A DNA stretch of 64,000 nt from Asticcacaulis tiandongensis (GCF_006475605.1 NZ_SSBC01000010.1:62001-126000), one strand, 5' to 3'; numbered from the stretch's first letter, positions 9,781-19,417 are shown. Program-made: numbers and translations. The notes: generated by a model not told the origin, from the sequence alone.

Positions 9781-10527
9781 ATGTCAGATGTCGGGGGGCG
9801 CACAGGTGCCCAAAAGAAGATTTCACGCTTTCGCTGGCCGTTCGCCAGACTGAGGGCGGCGATCTATTATGACGGCTTCAATCTCTATACGGCGGTTGAT
9901 GCCTATAAACGTCCCTATCTGAAATGGCTCGATCTTAAGGCATTGGGTCAGGCGCTGGCGCTCAGGTCAGAAGTGGTGAAGCGGGTGGTATGGTGCTCGG
10001 CCTTCCGGCCGCAAAACCGCTCAGGCGTCAAACGTCACGAAGACTATATGAAGGCCCTTAAAATCCGTGGTGTCATCTGCCGTGTCGGTCATTATGTCAC
10101 CGCGCTTGATGGCTGCAATGCCTGTGGCCATAGCTGGCAACTGGCCATCGAAAAGCAGGGCGATGTCAATCTGGCCCTGTCGATTGCTGCCGATGCCGAG
10201 GATGATCTGTTTGATGTCTGTTATCTGGTAACCGCCGATGGCGATCATGCGGCGACGGCGCGATATCTGAAGGAACGTTTTCCGCACAAGCAACTGGTGC
10301 TGGTCAGCCCGCCCGGTCGATACCCTAACCCGAATATATTGCCCTATGCCGACCGGGCGATGGAGATCGGGCGGGAGTTGCTTGAGGGGGCATTACTACC
10401 GCAGATGACGAAGTACAGGCAACGGTTCCTCGGGCCGCAAAAGATCATTCAGCGTCCCGAAGCCTATGATCCGCCGGAACTTCGGGAAAAAGGGCATCTG
10501 AAAATGGTTGTGAATAATACATACTGA
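9781..10527 (+). CDS. NYN domain protein (LabA/PIN-like)
   Basis: This protein of about 248 residues carries a NYN domain, a PIN-like fold found in predicted metal-dependent RNases. The conserved acidic positions are in AIYYDGFNLY (strand 1), EKQGDVNLALSIAADA (centre) and VTADGDHAATA (strand 4). A CNACG motif with a following His (CNACGHSW) sits between them and may bind zinc. ATG 9781 has a G-rich tract immediately upstream and another about 10 bases away; TTG 9763 is the alternative. It follows rnhA on the same strand. The RNA target, if any, is unknown, and nuclease activity is inferred from the family. Confidence 0.8.
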   Translation: MSDVGGRTGAQKKISRFRWPFARLRAAIYYDGFNLYTAVDAYKRPYLKWLDLKALGQALALRSEVVKRVVWCSAFRPQNRSGVKRHEDYMKALKIRGVICRVGHYVTALDGCNACGHSWQLAIEKQGDVNLALSIAADAEDDLFDVCYLVTADGDHAATARYLKERFPHKQLVLVSPPGRYPNPNILPYADRAMEIGRELLEGALLPQMTKYRQRFLGPQKIIQRPEAYDPPELREKGHLKMVVNNTY

Positions 10528-10581
10528 TGTGTATCGAAGTTATCCCTTGTAGGTTTTGCGTAACTCTACCTGACGGAGCAG

Positions 10582-11499
10582 GTGTGTCTCTTGCCTGATA
10601 TCTTGCCAGCGTTATTGGCTGTACTTTTATGGGCCGTGTCCGCGCCGGTGGTGAATATCGGTTTGGGGAGACTGCGTCAGGCTCCGCACGATAAGAAGTT
10701 CCTGATTCTTATAGCGATGACGACGTGCCTGAGTGCGGGATTTACAGTCTGCTGGGCTTTAAATGGCTTTGTAAATCCACTGGGGGCATGGAGCCCGAAT
10801 GTGGCCCTGATGGGCCTGTTGATTTTCCCCATAGGCACCGGTCTCTATTATCTCTGTAGTCTGGCCTATGGCGACAGGGCAGAGGTCGCCTCTCAGTTCG
10901 CCAATGTCAAACCGGCTGTGTCAATCATGGCGGGGGTGTTGCTGTTCCGTGAGCCTTTCGGGCTGCATGAGGCGGTGGTGTCAGCTATTATTGGTCTGGG
11001 GATTGTGGTGATCTTGTCAGGGGCTTTTCATAAGGGGCGTCAGATAACCGGGGTGATGCTCGGGCTGGCGCTGGCGCTGGCCTGGGCGGGCGGTGAAATT
11101 CTGGCACGCAGTGTGTCGGGCAATGCCGCCTCCATACATATTACGCTTGGGGCCTTATTCAGCGCTCTGGTGATCACGGCCATGACCACGTTTGTCTACG
11201 CGGTGGTGCAGGGAAAACGTGCCAAGCTGAACCGGCTTAAATATCGGTATTTTTGGCCGTTTCTGGTGCATGGCGTCCTGAGTTTCGGCTTTGCCTATAT
11301 GCTGTTTTTTGAGTCTATCGCGCGCATCGGCCTGTCGCAAACCATATTGCTGACCGTGTTCTGGCCAATGCTGGTTCTGGTGCTAAACCTGATCGTAAGC
11401 CGTGTGAAGCGAAAACCGTTCAGGGTTCCGGCCAATGTGCTGACGGCGTCTGTGCTGTTTACGCTGGCCAGTCTGATCCACATTTCATGGCCGGTTTAG
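10582..11499 (+). CDS. EamA/DMT-family transporter
   Basis: A hydrophobic 305-residue protein with about ten transmembrane segments arranged as two EamA-like halves, the drug/metabolite transporter architecture. The end of each half shows family-like patterns (ANVKPAVSIMAGVLLFREPF and LLTVFWPMLVLVLNLIV). The start is GTG 10582 with GGAG just upstream; TTG 10591 is possible. It lies between the NYN gene and the glycine cleavage operon with short gaps. DMT substrates cannot be inferred from sequence; export of amino acids, nucleotides or drugs are all known in the family. Confidence 0.85.
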   Translation: MCLLPDILPALLAVLLWAVSAPVVNIGLGRLRQAPHDKKFLILIAMTTCLSAGFTVCWALNGFVNPLGAWSPNVALMGLLIFPIGTGLYYLCSLAYGDRAEVASQFANVKPAVSIMAGVLLFREPFGLHEAVVSAIIGLGIVVILSGAFHKGRQITGVMLGLALALAWAGGEILARSVSGNAASIHITLGALFSALVITAMTTFVYAVVQGKRAKLNRLKYRYFWPFLVHGVLSFGFAYMLFFESIARIGLSQTILLTVFWPMLVLVLNLIVSRVKRKPFRVPANVLTASVLFTLASLIHISWPV

Positions 11500-11592
11500 T
11501 CGCGCGTCATATGGCTTGACAGGTCTGACGGCCCTGCGCAAACATTGGTTATCCTGCGGGAGCAGGCCTGTAAGCCTTCTGTGAGTCCCGCC

Positions 11593-12717
11593 ATGCCTGA
11601 ACCCTCGTTGAAAACCACCGTCTTACATGCGCACCATGTGGCCCTCGGGGCGCGTATGGTGCCGTTTGCCGGCTATGACATGCCCGTTCAATACGAAGGC
11701 GTTGTGGCCGAACACAGGTGGACGCGCGCGTCGGCGGGCCTGTTTGATGTGTCGCATATGGGGCAGGCCAGATTACATGGTGAGGGGGCTGTCGCCACCC
11801 TTGAGGCCCTGACGGCGCTGGATGCCAGCCGTCTCAAGGCGGGGCGTCAGAGCTATGCGCTCTTGCTTAATGAACAGGGCGGCATTCTTGATGACTGGAT
11901 GGTATCACGCCCTGATGCGAACGGCTTCTTCCTTGTGGTCAATGCGGCCTGCAAGGATCAGGATTTCAGGATTATTCAGGAAAATCTGAGGCCGGACACA
12001 CAGTTTGAGGTTCTCAGTGATCGCGCCCTTCTGGCCTTACAGGGGCCAGAGGCGAAAGCGGTCATGGCCGAGGTCTGTCCGGCAGCTACCGACCTTTATT
12101 TCATGGATTGCGGCCGGTTTGAACTGTTGGGGGAAAGGGTGATCATTTCGCGTTCCGGCTATACCGGCGAGGACGGCTTCGAGATCAGTATTCCAAACGC
12201 CAAAGCCTCCGAACTGTGGGATCGCCTGCTGGCGTTTGAGGCCGTGAAGCCGGTCGGTCTGGGGGCGCGTGACAGTCTGCGCCTTGAGGCCGGTATGCCG
12301 CTTTATGGCCATGAAATGGATGAAACCTGTGCGCCGTTCGAGGCCGGTCTGGGGTTCGGTGTGGCTAAAACCCGTCTGGCGCGCGGCGATGTGCGCGGGC
12401 AGGCGCGTTTGGCGGCACAGAAGGCCGGAGCGCTTGAGCGCACCCGCGTGGCCCTTCGGGTTCTGTCCGGGCCGCCCGCCCGCGAAGGGGCGCGGATACT
12501 TAGTGAGGACGGCACGGACATAGGTCTGGTTACCTCAGGCGTGCCGTCCCCAAGCCTCGGCTATTCCATTGCCATGGGCTATGTGCCGCCCGCCTTTGCG
12601 GCGATGGGCACCGGTCTAAACATCGAAGTGCGCGGCAAATCGCATCCGGCGGAGGTCACCAGCCTGCCGTTTGTCGCCCACAGCTATCACCGAAAACCAA
12701 AAGTACAGGAGAGGTAA
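11593..12717 (+). CDS. gcvT: Glycine cleavage T protein (aminomethyltransferase)
   Basis: GcvT transfers the methylene group from the aminomethyl-lipoyl arm of GcvH to tetrahydrofolate, releasing ammonia. ATG 11593 gives 375 residues, typical length; the open frame extends upstream without family similarity. Recognisable segments are the N-terminal [21 protein letters not shown], and [10 protein letters not shown] with the folate-site region [14 protein letters not shown]. It is the first gene of gcvT-gcvH-gcvPA-gcvPB. I looked upstream for a glycine riboswitch and saw none; a TTGACA lies at 11516-11521 but without a convincing -10 partner. Confidence 0.96.
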   Translation: MPEPSLKTTVLHAHHVALGARMVPFAGYDMPVQYEGVVAEHRWTRASAGLFDVSHMGQARLHGEGAVATLEALTALDASRLKAGRQSYALLLNEQGGILDDWMVSRPDANGFFLVVNAACKDQDFRIIQENLRPDTQFEVLSDRALLALQGPEAKAVMAEVCPAATDLYFMDCGRFELLGERVIISRSGYTGEDGFEISIPNAKASELWDRLLAFEAVKPVGLGARDSLRLEAGMPLYGHEMDETCAPFEAGLGFGVAKTRLARGDVRGQARLAAQKAGALERTRVALRVLSGPPAREGARILSEDGTDIGLVTSGVPSPSLGYSIAMGYVPPAFAAMGTGLNIEVRGKSHPAEVTSLPFVAHSYHRKPKVQER

Positions 12718-12719
12718 TC

Positions 12720-13088
12720 ATGCGATTCACCAAAGAGCATGAATGGGTCAGGGATCAGGGCGATGGTACGGCCTTTGTCGGCATTTCCAACTATGCTGCC
12801 GAAGCGCTGGGGGATGTGGTCTATGTAGAACTGCCTGAGGCGGGACGTGTCGTAAAACAGGGCGAAGCCTTTGGTGTGGTCGAAAGCGTCAAGGCGGCAT
12901 CCGATGTCTATGCGCCCGTTGATCTTGAGATCATCGAGGGCAATCCGGACCTTGGTAATGACCCCGAAGCGGTCAATGCCGTGCCGGAATCGGGCGCGTG
13001 GTTTGTGCGGGCCAGGATCATTAATCCGTCTCAGCTTGAGGCCCTGATGGATTGTACGGCCTATGAGGAGTTCCTCGGAACCCTCTGA
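12720..13088 (+). CDS. gcvH: Glycine cleavage H protein (lipoyl carrier)
   Basis: GcvH shuttles the aminomethyl intermediate between the P, T and L proteins on a lipoyl-lysine arm. The 122-residue protein starts two bases after the gcvT stop, and AGGAGAGG lies just ahead of the ATG, overlapping the gcvT end. The lipoylated residue is Lys58 in [35 protein letters not shown] is the usual N-terminal barrel. It lies 13 bases upstream of gcvPA. Confidence 0.97.
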   Translation: MRFTKEHEWVRDQGDGTAFVGISNYAAEALGDVVYVELPEAGRVVKQGEAFGVVESVKAASDVYAPVDLEIIEGNPDLGNDPEAVNAVPESGAWFVRARIINPSQLEALMDCTAYEEFLGTL

Positions 13089-13101
13089 TTATGGAGTTTC
13101 C

Positions 13102-14445
13102 ATGCGTTACCTGCCTTTGAATGATGCGGATCGGGCGCAGATGCTTGAGACCATTGGCGTAGCCTCGGTCGATGATCTGTTTGTCGATGTGCCCGAATCC
13201 GCCCGCCTGAGCACGCCGGTTGATCTGCCGCCCTTTGCCGGTGAGCTTGAGGTCGAGGCGCAGATGGCGGCTCTGGCGGCGAAAAACCTCAGCCCGTCAC
13301 AGGCGGCGTTCTTTGTCGGGGCAGGGGCCTATCGTCACCACATACCGGCCACGGTCGACCATATCATTCAGCGCTCGGAATACCTCACCAGCTACACGCC
13401 CTATCAGCCGGAAATTGCGCAGGGTACGCTTCAGGTGCTGTTCGAGTTCCAGACGCAAGTGGCGCGGCTGACGGGCATGTCAGTGGCTAATGCCTCGCTC
13501 TATGACGGCTCAACCGCCGCTGCCGAAGGGGTGCTGATGGCGGCGCGGGTGACAAAGCGCAACAAGGCTGTGCTGTCCGGTGGTCTGCATCCGCATTACC
13601 GTGAAACCGTGGAAACCCTTGCCCATGCGGTGGGCATAGAGACCGAGGCCCTGACACCGGCGATTGATGCCGAGGCCGATACCTTAAGCCATATTGGTCC
13701 CGATACAGCCTGTGTAGTGGTGCAAACCCCAAATGTGTTCGGCACGGCGACCGACCTGACCAAAATCGCCGAAGCGACGCAGGCCGCAGGGGCTTTGCTG
13801 ATCGTCGTGGTCACCGAGGTCATGTCGCTCGGCCTGTTGAAATCCCCGGCAGAGATGGGCGCGGATGTCGTCGCCGCCGAAGGGCAATCCATTGGCGTGC
13901 CTCTGTCCTATGGTGGGCCTTATGTCGGCCTGTTTGCCGCAAAAGATAAATATCTGCGCCAGATGCCGGGCAGACTATGCGGTGAAACGGTCGATGCCAA
14001 TGGTGAGCGCGGCTTTGTCCTGACGCTTTCAACGCGCGAGCAGCATATCCGCCGCGAAAAGGCGACCTCGAATATCTGCACCAATTCCGGCCTGTGTGCG
14101 CTGGCCTTTTCCATTCACCTTAGTTTGCTGGGCCAGACGGGGCTGAAGCGGGTGGCGAAAATTAATTACCAAAAGGCCCATGACCTGAAAGACGCGCTTT
14201 CGGCCATTGATGGCGTAGAGGTGCTGACGCCGCGTTTTTTCAATGAATTTACCCTGAAACTGCCGAAATCGGCCGATCAGATCGTCGAGGCATTGGCCGC
14301 AAAAGGCGTGCTGGGCGGCGTGCCATTCTCACGCCTTCATCGGGGGGAAGGGTATGAAAACTGGCTGATTGTGGCGGCCACCGAAACCAATACTGAGGCC
14401 GATCAGGCGCAATTTGTCGCCGCGCTTACGGAGGTGCTGGCATGA
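13102..14445 (+). CDS. gcvPA: Glycine dehydrogenase (decarboxylating) subunit 1
   Basis: This is the N-terminal half of the split P protein, which decarboxylates glycine with PLP and passes the methylamine to GcvH. ATG 13102, with GGAG upstream, gives 447 residues starting [11 protein letters not shown], matching the two-subunit type. Typical segments are [34 protein letters not shown] and [14 protein letters not shown]. The PLP lysine is on the partner subunit. The stop overlaps the gcvPB start as ATGA. The two-subunit form is the less common alternative to the single-chain P protein of E. coli. Confidence 0.96.
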   Translation: MRYLPLNDADRAQMLETIGVASVDDLFVDVPESARLSTPVDLPPFAGELEVEAQMAALAAKNLSPSQAAFFVGAGAYRHHIPATVDHIIQRSEYLTSYTPYQPEIAQGTLQVLFEFQTQVARLTGMSVANASLYDGSTAAAEGVLMAARVTKRNKAVLSGGLHPHYRETVETLAHAVGIETEALTPAIDAEADTLSHIGPDTACVVVQTPNVFGTATDLTKIAEATQAAGALLIVVVTEVMSLGLLKSPAEMGADVVAAEGQSIGVPLSYGGPYVGLFAAKDKYLRQMPGRLCGETVDANGERGFVLTLSTREQHIRREKATSNICTNSGLCALAFSIHLSLLGQTGLKRVAKINYQKAHDLKDALSAIDGVEVLTPRFFNEFTLKLPKSADQIVEALAAKGVLGGVPFSRLHRGEGYENWLIVAATETNTEADQAQFVAALTEVLA

Positions 14446-15983
14446 GTATGAACCGCACAGGTCGCCCGACGGCACCGGTTGTCACTGCACACGAAGGCTT
14501 TGCGTCCCTGACCGACGGGCGGGGGCTTCTGCAATCGGAACGCCTGATTTTTGAGAAGAAAGACTATACGCGCACGGGCGTTGATTTCGCTGACATAGAG
14601 ATTGCCGCCGATGATCTCAGCGGGTTGCTGCGCGAAGAGGATATGGGGTTGCCCGGTCTGACTGAGCCAGAGGCCATACGCCACTATGTGCGCCTGTCGC
14701 AATATAATCATGCGATCGATCTGGCGCTCTATCCTCTGGGATCATGCACCATGAAGCACAATCCGCGCCTCAATGAGAAAATGGCACGCCTGACGGGGCT
14801 TGGGGATATTCATCCCTTGCAGCCGGTATCGACGGTTCAGGGGGCGATTCAACTGATGGATGTGCTGGCCCGCTGGCTGAAAACCCTGACGGGTATGCCG
14901 GCGGTCGCTCTGTCGCCCAAGGCGGGTGCACATGGGGAACTGTGCGGGCTTTTGGCCATCAAGGCCGCGCATGAAGCCAGCGGGCAGGGCCATCGCCGCA
15001 CGGTTCTGGTGCCGAAATCGGCCCACGGCACAAATCCGGCGACGGCAGCCTTTGTCGGCTATAGCGTGCGTGAGATCGGACAGACGGCGGATGGGCGCGT
15101 CGATATTGCAGACCTTAAGGCCAGGCTGTCTGACGATGTGGCGGCGATTATGCTGACCAATCCCAATACCTGCGGTTTGTTTGAACGCGATATCATCGCC
15201 ATTGCTGATATCATCCATGCGGCGGGCGGCTATTTTTACTGCGATGGGGCCAATTTCAACGCCATAGTCGGACGGGTGAGGCCGGGTGACCTTGGGGTCG
15301 ATGCCATGCACATCAACCTGCACAAGACCTTCTCGACGCCGCACGGTGGTGGCGGGCCGGGCGCGGGGCCGGTGGTGCTGTCCGAAGCTCTGGCCGCCTT
15401 CGCGCCTGCGCCCTGGGTAGTCTCCGGTGCGGACGGTTTCGACCTGCTTGAGCATGGCGAAGGGGAAAGTGCGGCAAACTTCGGGCGTATGTGTGCCTTC
15501 CACGGCCAGATGGGCATGTATATCCGCGCCCTGACCTATATGCTCAGTCATGGGGCCGATGGTCTGCGACAGGTATCTGGTGATGCGGTGCTGAATGCCA
15601 ACTACATTAAGGCGTCGCTATCCGATCTGATGAGCGTGCCCTTTCCCGACGGCCCCTGTATGCACGAGGCCTTGTTTGACGATAAATGGCTTGAGGGGAC
15701 GGGTGTGACCACGCTTGATTTCGCCAAGGCGATGATCGACGAAGGCTTTCACCCCATGACCATGTATTTCCCGCTGGTCGTGCACGGGGCCATGCTGATT
15801 GAGCCGACCGAAACCGAATCGAAGACGGAACTCGACCGGTTTATCACAGCTTTACGGGCGCTGGCCGAAGACGCGGTTAAGCCGTCGAATGACAAGACAC
15901 GCTTTACGGCTGCCCCGCACCTCGCGCCGACAAAACGTCTGGATGAGACGCGCGCGGCGCGCTTCCCAAGACTCGTGTGGTAA
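14442..15983 (+). CDS. gcvPB: Glycine dehydrogenase (decarboxylating) subunit 2
   Basis: This PLP-binding half of the split P protein has 513 residues. The Schiff-base lysine is Lys295 in [18 protein letters not shown], followed by the glycine-rich loop. [15 protein letters not shown] near residues 105-120 is also typical. The start overlaps the gcvPA stop (ATGA); ATG 14448 is also possible. It closes the gcv operon; no lpd is next to it. The stop codon is part of the first of three TGTGGTAA repeats. Confidence 0.97.
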   Translation: MSMNRTGRPTAPVVTAHEGFASLTDGRGLLQSERLIFEKKDYTRTGVDFADIEIAADDLSGLLREEDMGLPGLTEPEAIRHYVRLSQYNHAIDLALYPLGSCTMKHNPRLNEKMARLTGLGDIHPLQPVSTVQGAIQLMDVLARWLKTLTGMPAVALSPKAGAHGELCGLLAIKAAHEASGQGHRRTVLVPKSAHGTNPATAAFVGYSVREIGQTADGRVDIADLKARLSDDVAAIMLTNPNTCGLFERDIIAIADIIHAAGGYFYCDGANFNAIVGRVRPGDLGVDAMHINLHKTFSTPHGGGGPGAGPVVLSEALAAFAPAPWVVSGADGFDLLEHGEGESAANFGRMCAFHGQMGMYIRALTYMLSHGADGLRQVSGDAVLNANYIKASLSDLMSVPFPDGPCMHEALFDDKWLEGTGVTTLDFAKAMIDEGFHPMTMYFPLVVHGAMLIEPTETESKTELDRFITALRALAEDAVKPSNDKTRFTAAPHLAPTKRLDETRAARFPRLVW

Positions 15984-16011
15984 ACTCCTGTGTGGTAAAA
16001 CTATGTGGTAA
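15976..16011 (+). repeat. Triplicated TGTGGTAA at the gcvPB stop
   Basis: TGTGGTAA occurs at 15976-15983, 15991-15998 and 16004-16011. The first copy contains the gcvPB stop codon. The rest of the 219-base gap up to 16203 shows no clear hairpin terminator. Confidence 0.6.
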
Positions 16012-16202
16012 TAGGGCATCACCTGCGGATTAATAAATTCAGGCCGTAATTTCGTCTTAAGCCTTACTTTATAATCATCGGTATGATCCCTATATCGGGA
16101 CATATCAGGCCGTCATAAATTACAGTTATGATTGGCCGATCCCCCGACTGCATATTCGAAACCCCTTGTCTGAGACCGCACTACGGTCGCCGGAGCCCCG
16201 TT

Positions 16203-16700
16203 ATGACCCCGCCCGAAATGCGTGCAAATGCAGGCGTTTTGGCCAAGCCCTCCAAGGCCTCCCGGAGGAAGGGGAAATCGCGCGCTATTGTCATGGAAGT
16301 GCCTGACATCCTAAAGCCGCAAAAGAAAGCCCGTAAAAAGAAAAGCCTCCTGTTTATGGGCATGCGTCGGGTGTGGCGTCTGTTCCTTATGGGGACCGGA
16401 TCTTTGCTGATTGTGGCCGGTGCTTTGATTGCGCCTTTGCCCGGCCCGTTTGGTCTGCCTATATCCTTGCTTGGCCTTGTGGTGGTTATGCGTAACTCAT
16501 ATTGGGCCAAGCGTCAGTTCATCCGCCTGAAGAAAAAGCATCCTAACTGGCTGATGCCGATCCGTAAGTTGCTGCGGCCCAAGCCCAAGGTGGCCTCGGT
16601 CTTTTGGCAGCAGGCCCTGAGGACTGAGCGTCTGGTCTTCAGGCGTGAAAATCGTGTCCTGCGGGTATTCAGGCATCGCTTCCTGCGCCCAAGAAAATGA
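16203..16700 (+). CDS. Small PGPGW-like membrane protein
   Basis: ATG 16203 has GGAG eight bases upstream and gives about 165 residues; the upstream in-frame ATG 16128 lacks such a site. A basic N-terminal tail (RRKGKSR, QKKARKKK) precedes two hydrophobic segments around LFLMGTGSLLIVAGALIAPL and GLPISLLGLVVVMR, separated by a PLPGPFGLP turn that resembles the PGPGW transmembrane family. The C-terminus is strongly basic. The function of the family is unknown. It is monocistronic and ends at a shared bidirectional terminator. Confidence 0.75.
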   Translation: MTPPEMRANAGVLAKPSKASRRKGKSRAIVMEVPDILKPQKKARKKKSLLFMGMRRVWRLFLMGTGSLLIVAGALIAPLPGPFGLPISLLGLVVVMRNSYWAKRQFIRLKKKHPNWLMPIRKLLRPKPKVASVFWQQALRTERLVFRRENRVLRVFRHRFLRPRK

Positions 16701-16733
16701 AAAGGCTCCGGCAGTACCGGAGCCTTTTGTTTT
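16701..16733. terminator. Bidirectional intrinsic terminator
   Basis: AAGGCTCCGG and CCGGAGCCTT form a perfect stem around a CAGTA loop, followed by TTGTTTT on the plus strand. It separates the convergent PGPGW-like gene and the His-rich outer-membrane-like gene. Confidence 0.85.
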
Positions 16734-17937
16734 ACATGCGCATAAAATGTCTGTTCAAACGCAAGAAGCCGACTGTACCTGAGGGATTGTCACCATAAAG
16801 CGGCTTAAGCCCTGACGGCAGATGGGTTTGCTGCCTGACCAGACCGACCCCGATATCGGTTGTGCCTGATAACCGGAAGGTGCGCAAAACGCCGATTTCG
16901 CTTTTGGCGACCCAATGGGCCTGATGTTCCACCAGTTCATCATGATGCACGCGTTCATAGCGGCCCATCAAAGTCCATTGCGGATTAAACGCCATATTGG
17001 CCTCAAGCAGCCAGGCATCCATAGGGTCTGTGGCGTGGTGCCCGCCTTCGGCCTCTTTGCGGCCCCAGGCCAGAGCCGTATTCAGGCGCGCCTTCCCAAT
17101 GGTATGAGCGGTTTCGACGCTGGCCGAGGTCTTGGTCAGGTCAACATCCGGATAAAGTCCCTCAGGGCTTTTGACATCGGCGCGGGATATCTGTGCCTGA
17201 ATACCATCGGTGATCTGCCACTTAAGGCGTACCGCCGTTGAATCGAGTTTCGGCGTTTCAAGGTCGAAGCGCTTTTCGTCCGGCTCGCGTCCTGTAAAGC
17301 GGGCGGCCTCAATCGTCAGCGGGCCATAGCTGTAACCGGCACTGACAACGCCCATGGTCACATGCGCCGAGTCGAACCAGTGATGAGTGATCGGCGCGGT
17401 CGGCAGGTTTTCCCCCGAAGGCCGGTGCATGAAGGTGGTAGGGCCGAACGGGGTTTCCGATGGCCAGCCGATTTTCACATAGCCCGATGAGCGTGCATCA
17501 AAGCGCCGCGTTAGTTTGGCTGACATATCCATAAACAGGTCATGCGGATGCTGGGCGTCGATCAGGGGCGTTACGCCATCAGCGGTTTCTCCGGCCTGAA
17601 GCAGCAGGGGATAGCCGCCCTTGCCCATGAACGGGTCAGGCGACAGCATCAGTTGCAACTCAAGCGTATCATGCTCTGACAACTGGCGTTTGGCATTGAG
17701 CATTCCCATACCGGCGATGAAACTTTTGGAGCCGCCGCGAGGGCCTGACTGGTCGATACTGACGCCATCAAGGCGGATATGGCCGTGGATTTGCCAGTCG
17801 GATACACTGACGGCTTCGGAAGGAGAGGGGGCTGAGGGCGTGTGGTGGTGGTGGCTGTGGTCTTGCGCCGCAACCGGCACAGCAAACAGCCAAAGCGCTG
17901 CGCCACCAGAGAGGGCGCACAAAGAAGAGGATTTCAT
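16732..17937 (-). CDS. His-rich outer-membrane-like protein, possible metal link
   Basis: ATG 17937 gives 401 residues; TTG 17952 is also possible. A Sec signal peptide ends at VPVAAQ, and mature residues begin with a histidine cluster (DHSHHHHTP). The remainder has alternating polar and hydrophobic strands with many aromatics, as expected of an outer-membrane beta-barrel. I recognise this type only as a hypothetical protein that often sits near copper-resistance genes. The upstream gene encodes a Cys/His-containing exported protein, consistent with a metal role. No copper pump or oxidase is in the window, so the link is inferred. Confidence 0.65.
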   Translation of the reverse strand: MKSSSLCALSGGAALWLFAVPVAAQDHSHHHHTPSAPSPSEAVSVSDWQIHGHIRLDGVSIDQSGPRGGSKSFIAGMGMLNAKRQLSEHDTLELQLMLSPDPFMGKGGYPLLLQAGETADGVTPLIDAQHPHDLFMDMSAKLTRRFDARSSGYVKIGWPSETPFGPTTFMHRPSGENLPTAPITHHWFDSAHVTMGVVSAGYSYGPLTIEAARFTGREPDEKRFDLETPKLDSTAVRLKWQITDGIQAQISRADVKSPEGLYPDVDLTKTSASVETAHTIGKARLNTALAWGRKEAEGGHHATDPMDAWLLEANMAFNPQWTLMGRYERVHHDELVEHQAHWVAKSEIGVLRTFRLSGTTDIGVGLVRQQTHLPSGLKPLYGDNPSGTVGFLRLNRHFMRM

Positions 17938-17976
17938 AGATATAGCTTTCAAATGGATTGCAAAGAGCGGGAAGCC

Positions 17977-18303
17977 TCAGAGCAAAGCATTTGGCGGGCG
18001 AAGCACTTCGTAGGGGGCAAAGGAAACGGGTCGATTGTCCCGACTGGGCCGCAGAGGGGCGGCGTGGCTATGGAGGCGGACAAACAAAACCGGTTCAGGC
18101 ACGATGACTGCCACCGAACAGCATGCCAGATGCGCGGAGACGACGGGTTTGCCCTTATTGGGCGTGGACGGTGATTCGCTTGAGTGGCAGGGCGTGGCGC
18201 TTTCGGGCGTAGGCGCAGACAGGGCGGGCGTGACCAGCGATACCTGCATCGCTATAAGCGCCGTCAGCGCAAGGGTAAGCAAGGCCCTGATAAAACGGTT
18301 CAT
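17977..18303 (-). CDS. Small exported Cys/His protein (DUF2946-like)
   Basis: A 108-residue protein with an N-terminal signal or anchor (RALLTLALTALIAMQVSLV) followed by a TPCHSSES segment and, after about 20 residues, a VSAHLACCSVAV segment. This Cys-His ... His-x2-Cys-Cys layout resembles small DUF2946-like proteins near copper genes; the assignment is tentative. The ATG overlaps the COQ9 stop as ATGA, so translation is coupled to it. The His-rich barrel gene follows about 40 bases downstream on the same strand, and the three may form one transcript. Confidence 0.6.
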   Translation of the reverse strand: MNRFIRALLTLALTALIAMQVSLVTPALSAPTPESATPCHSSESPSTPNKGKPVVSAHLACCSVAVIVPEPVLFVRLHSHAAPLRPSRDNRPVSFAPYEVLRPPNALL

Positions 18304-18947
18304 GCCGCCTTGCCGAACCGCAACTTACCCAAGGTTTCAAACAGGCCCAGCAAGCCGTCTTCGGGTTTGAAGGGCAATTTAGCCTTGAACTTTTCAAAGG
18401 CCATGACCTGTTCGATATTACGTTCAACCTGCTCGTTTTGGGCGATTCGGCCCTGAGAGAGCCGCGTCAGAAGGGCGGTCGCCAGAATTCCCGAAACGAT
18501 GGCGCGTTTGGAATAATGGTTTTCATCGAGCGCCTTATCGCCCGCCTTCTGCCAGATCAGGTCAGCTGATTCCCACAGAAGCCGCTGATAAAGCCCTAGG
18601 TGCTGCGGCAGGGCCAGATGCCCTGTCAGGCGACGGGCCACCGGCTCATCGCTGGCGGCGGCATCAAGCCAGGTCACCAGCAGGGTGCGTATTTTGTCAC
18701 GGATTTTCAGCCCCTCAAGGGCTTCGGGTGTGCAATTGTCTGTTACGGCCTGATTGGCCTGACGCCAGAGAATCGCAGCTATATCCTGCGGGCCATTGGG
18801 GCAGAGCAGGGAGACTTCGCCTTCGTTGAGGCCCGTGTCCTGTGCCGCACGACGCAAGGCATGGCTGCTGAGGCCCAGAGTGGGTATATAAGCAGCCGTG
18901 GCCGCAGCCAGCCTGAGTTCAAGCGTATGCAAGGATTCCTGTGACAT
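18300..18947 (-). CDS. COQ9 family protein (ubiquinone biosynthesis accessory)
   Basis: COQ9 proteins have a TetR-like helical fold, bind lipids and support ubiquinone hydroxylation in mitochondria and alphaproteobacteria. Family features here are the ALRRAAQDTGL segment, LLCPNGPQDI and the C-terminal ENHYSKRAIVSGILATALL. ATG 18947 gives 215 residues, the usual length. The frame stays open further up, and ATG 19043 has a better-spaced AAGG, so the start is uncertain. The gene overlaps the downstream Cys/His gene by ATGA. ubiD in the same window serves the same pathway. Confidence 0.85.
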   Translation of the reverse strand: MSQESLHTLELRLAAATAAYIPTLGLSSHALRRAAQDTGLNEGEVSLLCPNGPQDIAAILWRQANQAVTDNCTPEALEGLKIRDKIRTLLVTWLDAAASDEPVARRLTGHLALPQHLGLYQRLLWESADLIWQKAGDKALDENHYSKRAIVSGILATALLTRLSQGRIAQNEQVERNIEQVMAFEKFKAKLPFKPEDGLLGLFETLGKLRFGKAA

Positions 18948-19075
18948 GGCCTGATCATATGCCTTATGCAGGCAAGTGAGAAGGATTTTATCAAAATTCT
19001 GGTCGATTAGGACGTTTCCTTTAAGGCTTTGACTTGCCATCATGGCGGCCTTGCTGTAAGGCCTTGCGCCACACG

Positions 19076-19110
19076 CCTGCAAACCGCCGTTTGCGGGCAG
19101 GATTTTTTTT
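19076..19110 (+). terminator. Hairpin plus T-run upstream of rpsU
   Basis: CCTGCAAAC and GTTTGCGGG form a nine-base stem, one pair being a wobble, around CGCC. Five bases later comes a run of eight T. It points toward rpsU and lies 54 bases before its CTG start. It could be an attenuator in the rpsU leader or a fortuitous terminator; the spacer before the T-run weakens it. Confidence 0.4.
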
Positions 19111-19163
19111 AGCCGCTGCCATCAAGATGGGCGATGCGGCAATCACCGAATGGAGAGATACCT

Positions 19164-19394
19164 CTGGTTCAGATTTTTGTCCGCGACAACAACGTCGATC
19201 AAGCGCTTAAGGCCCTGAAGAAAAAAATGCAGCGTGAAGGTTCCTTCCGCGAAATGAAGCGCCACGTGCATTACGAAAAGCCTTCGGAAAAGCGCGCCCG
19301 TCAGCAGGCTGAAGCCGTGCGCCGCGCCCGTAAGCTGGCCCGCAAGCGGATTCAGCGCGAAGGCGGTGGGGTTGTGGCGCGCGGTCGCGCCTAA
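19164..19394 (+). CDS. rpsU: 30S ribosomal protein S21
   Basis: S21 is a small basic protein of the 30S subunit that helps 16S rRNA pair with mRNA. Family similarity begins exactly at [20 protein letters not shown], preceded in frame by CTG at 19164. GGAGAG at 19152-19157 is placed correctly for that CTG, giving 76 residues. The in-frame ATG at 19134 would add ten non-family residues and lacks a good site. The C-terminal tail is Arg/Lys-rich as in alphaproteobacterial S21. A strong terminator follows. Its upstream hairpin may regulate it. Confidence 0.93.
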   Translation: MVQIFVRDNNVDQALKALKKKMQREGSFREMKRHVHYEKPSEKRARQQAEAVRRARKLARKRIQREGGGVVARGRA

Positions 19395-19417
19395 GCGATC
19401 CAGAGGTTATGCCTTTT

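Noticed and set aside
11500-11592. Possible glycine riboswitch before gcvT
   Set aside because: The leader is only about 90 bases long and I could not find the conserved paired aptamer elements.
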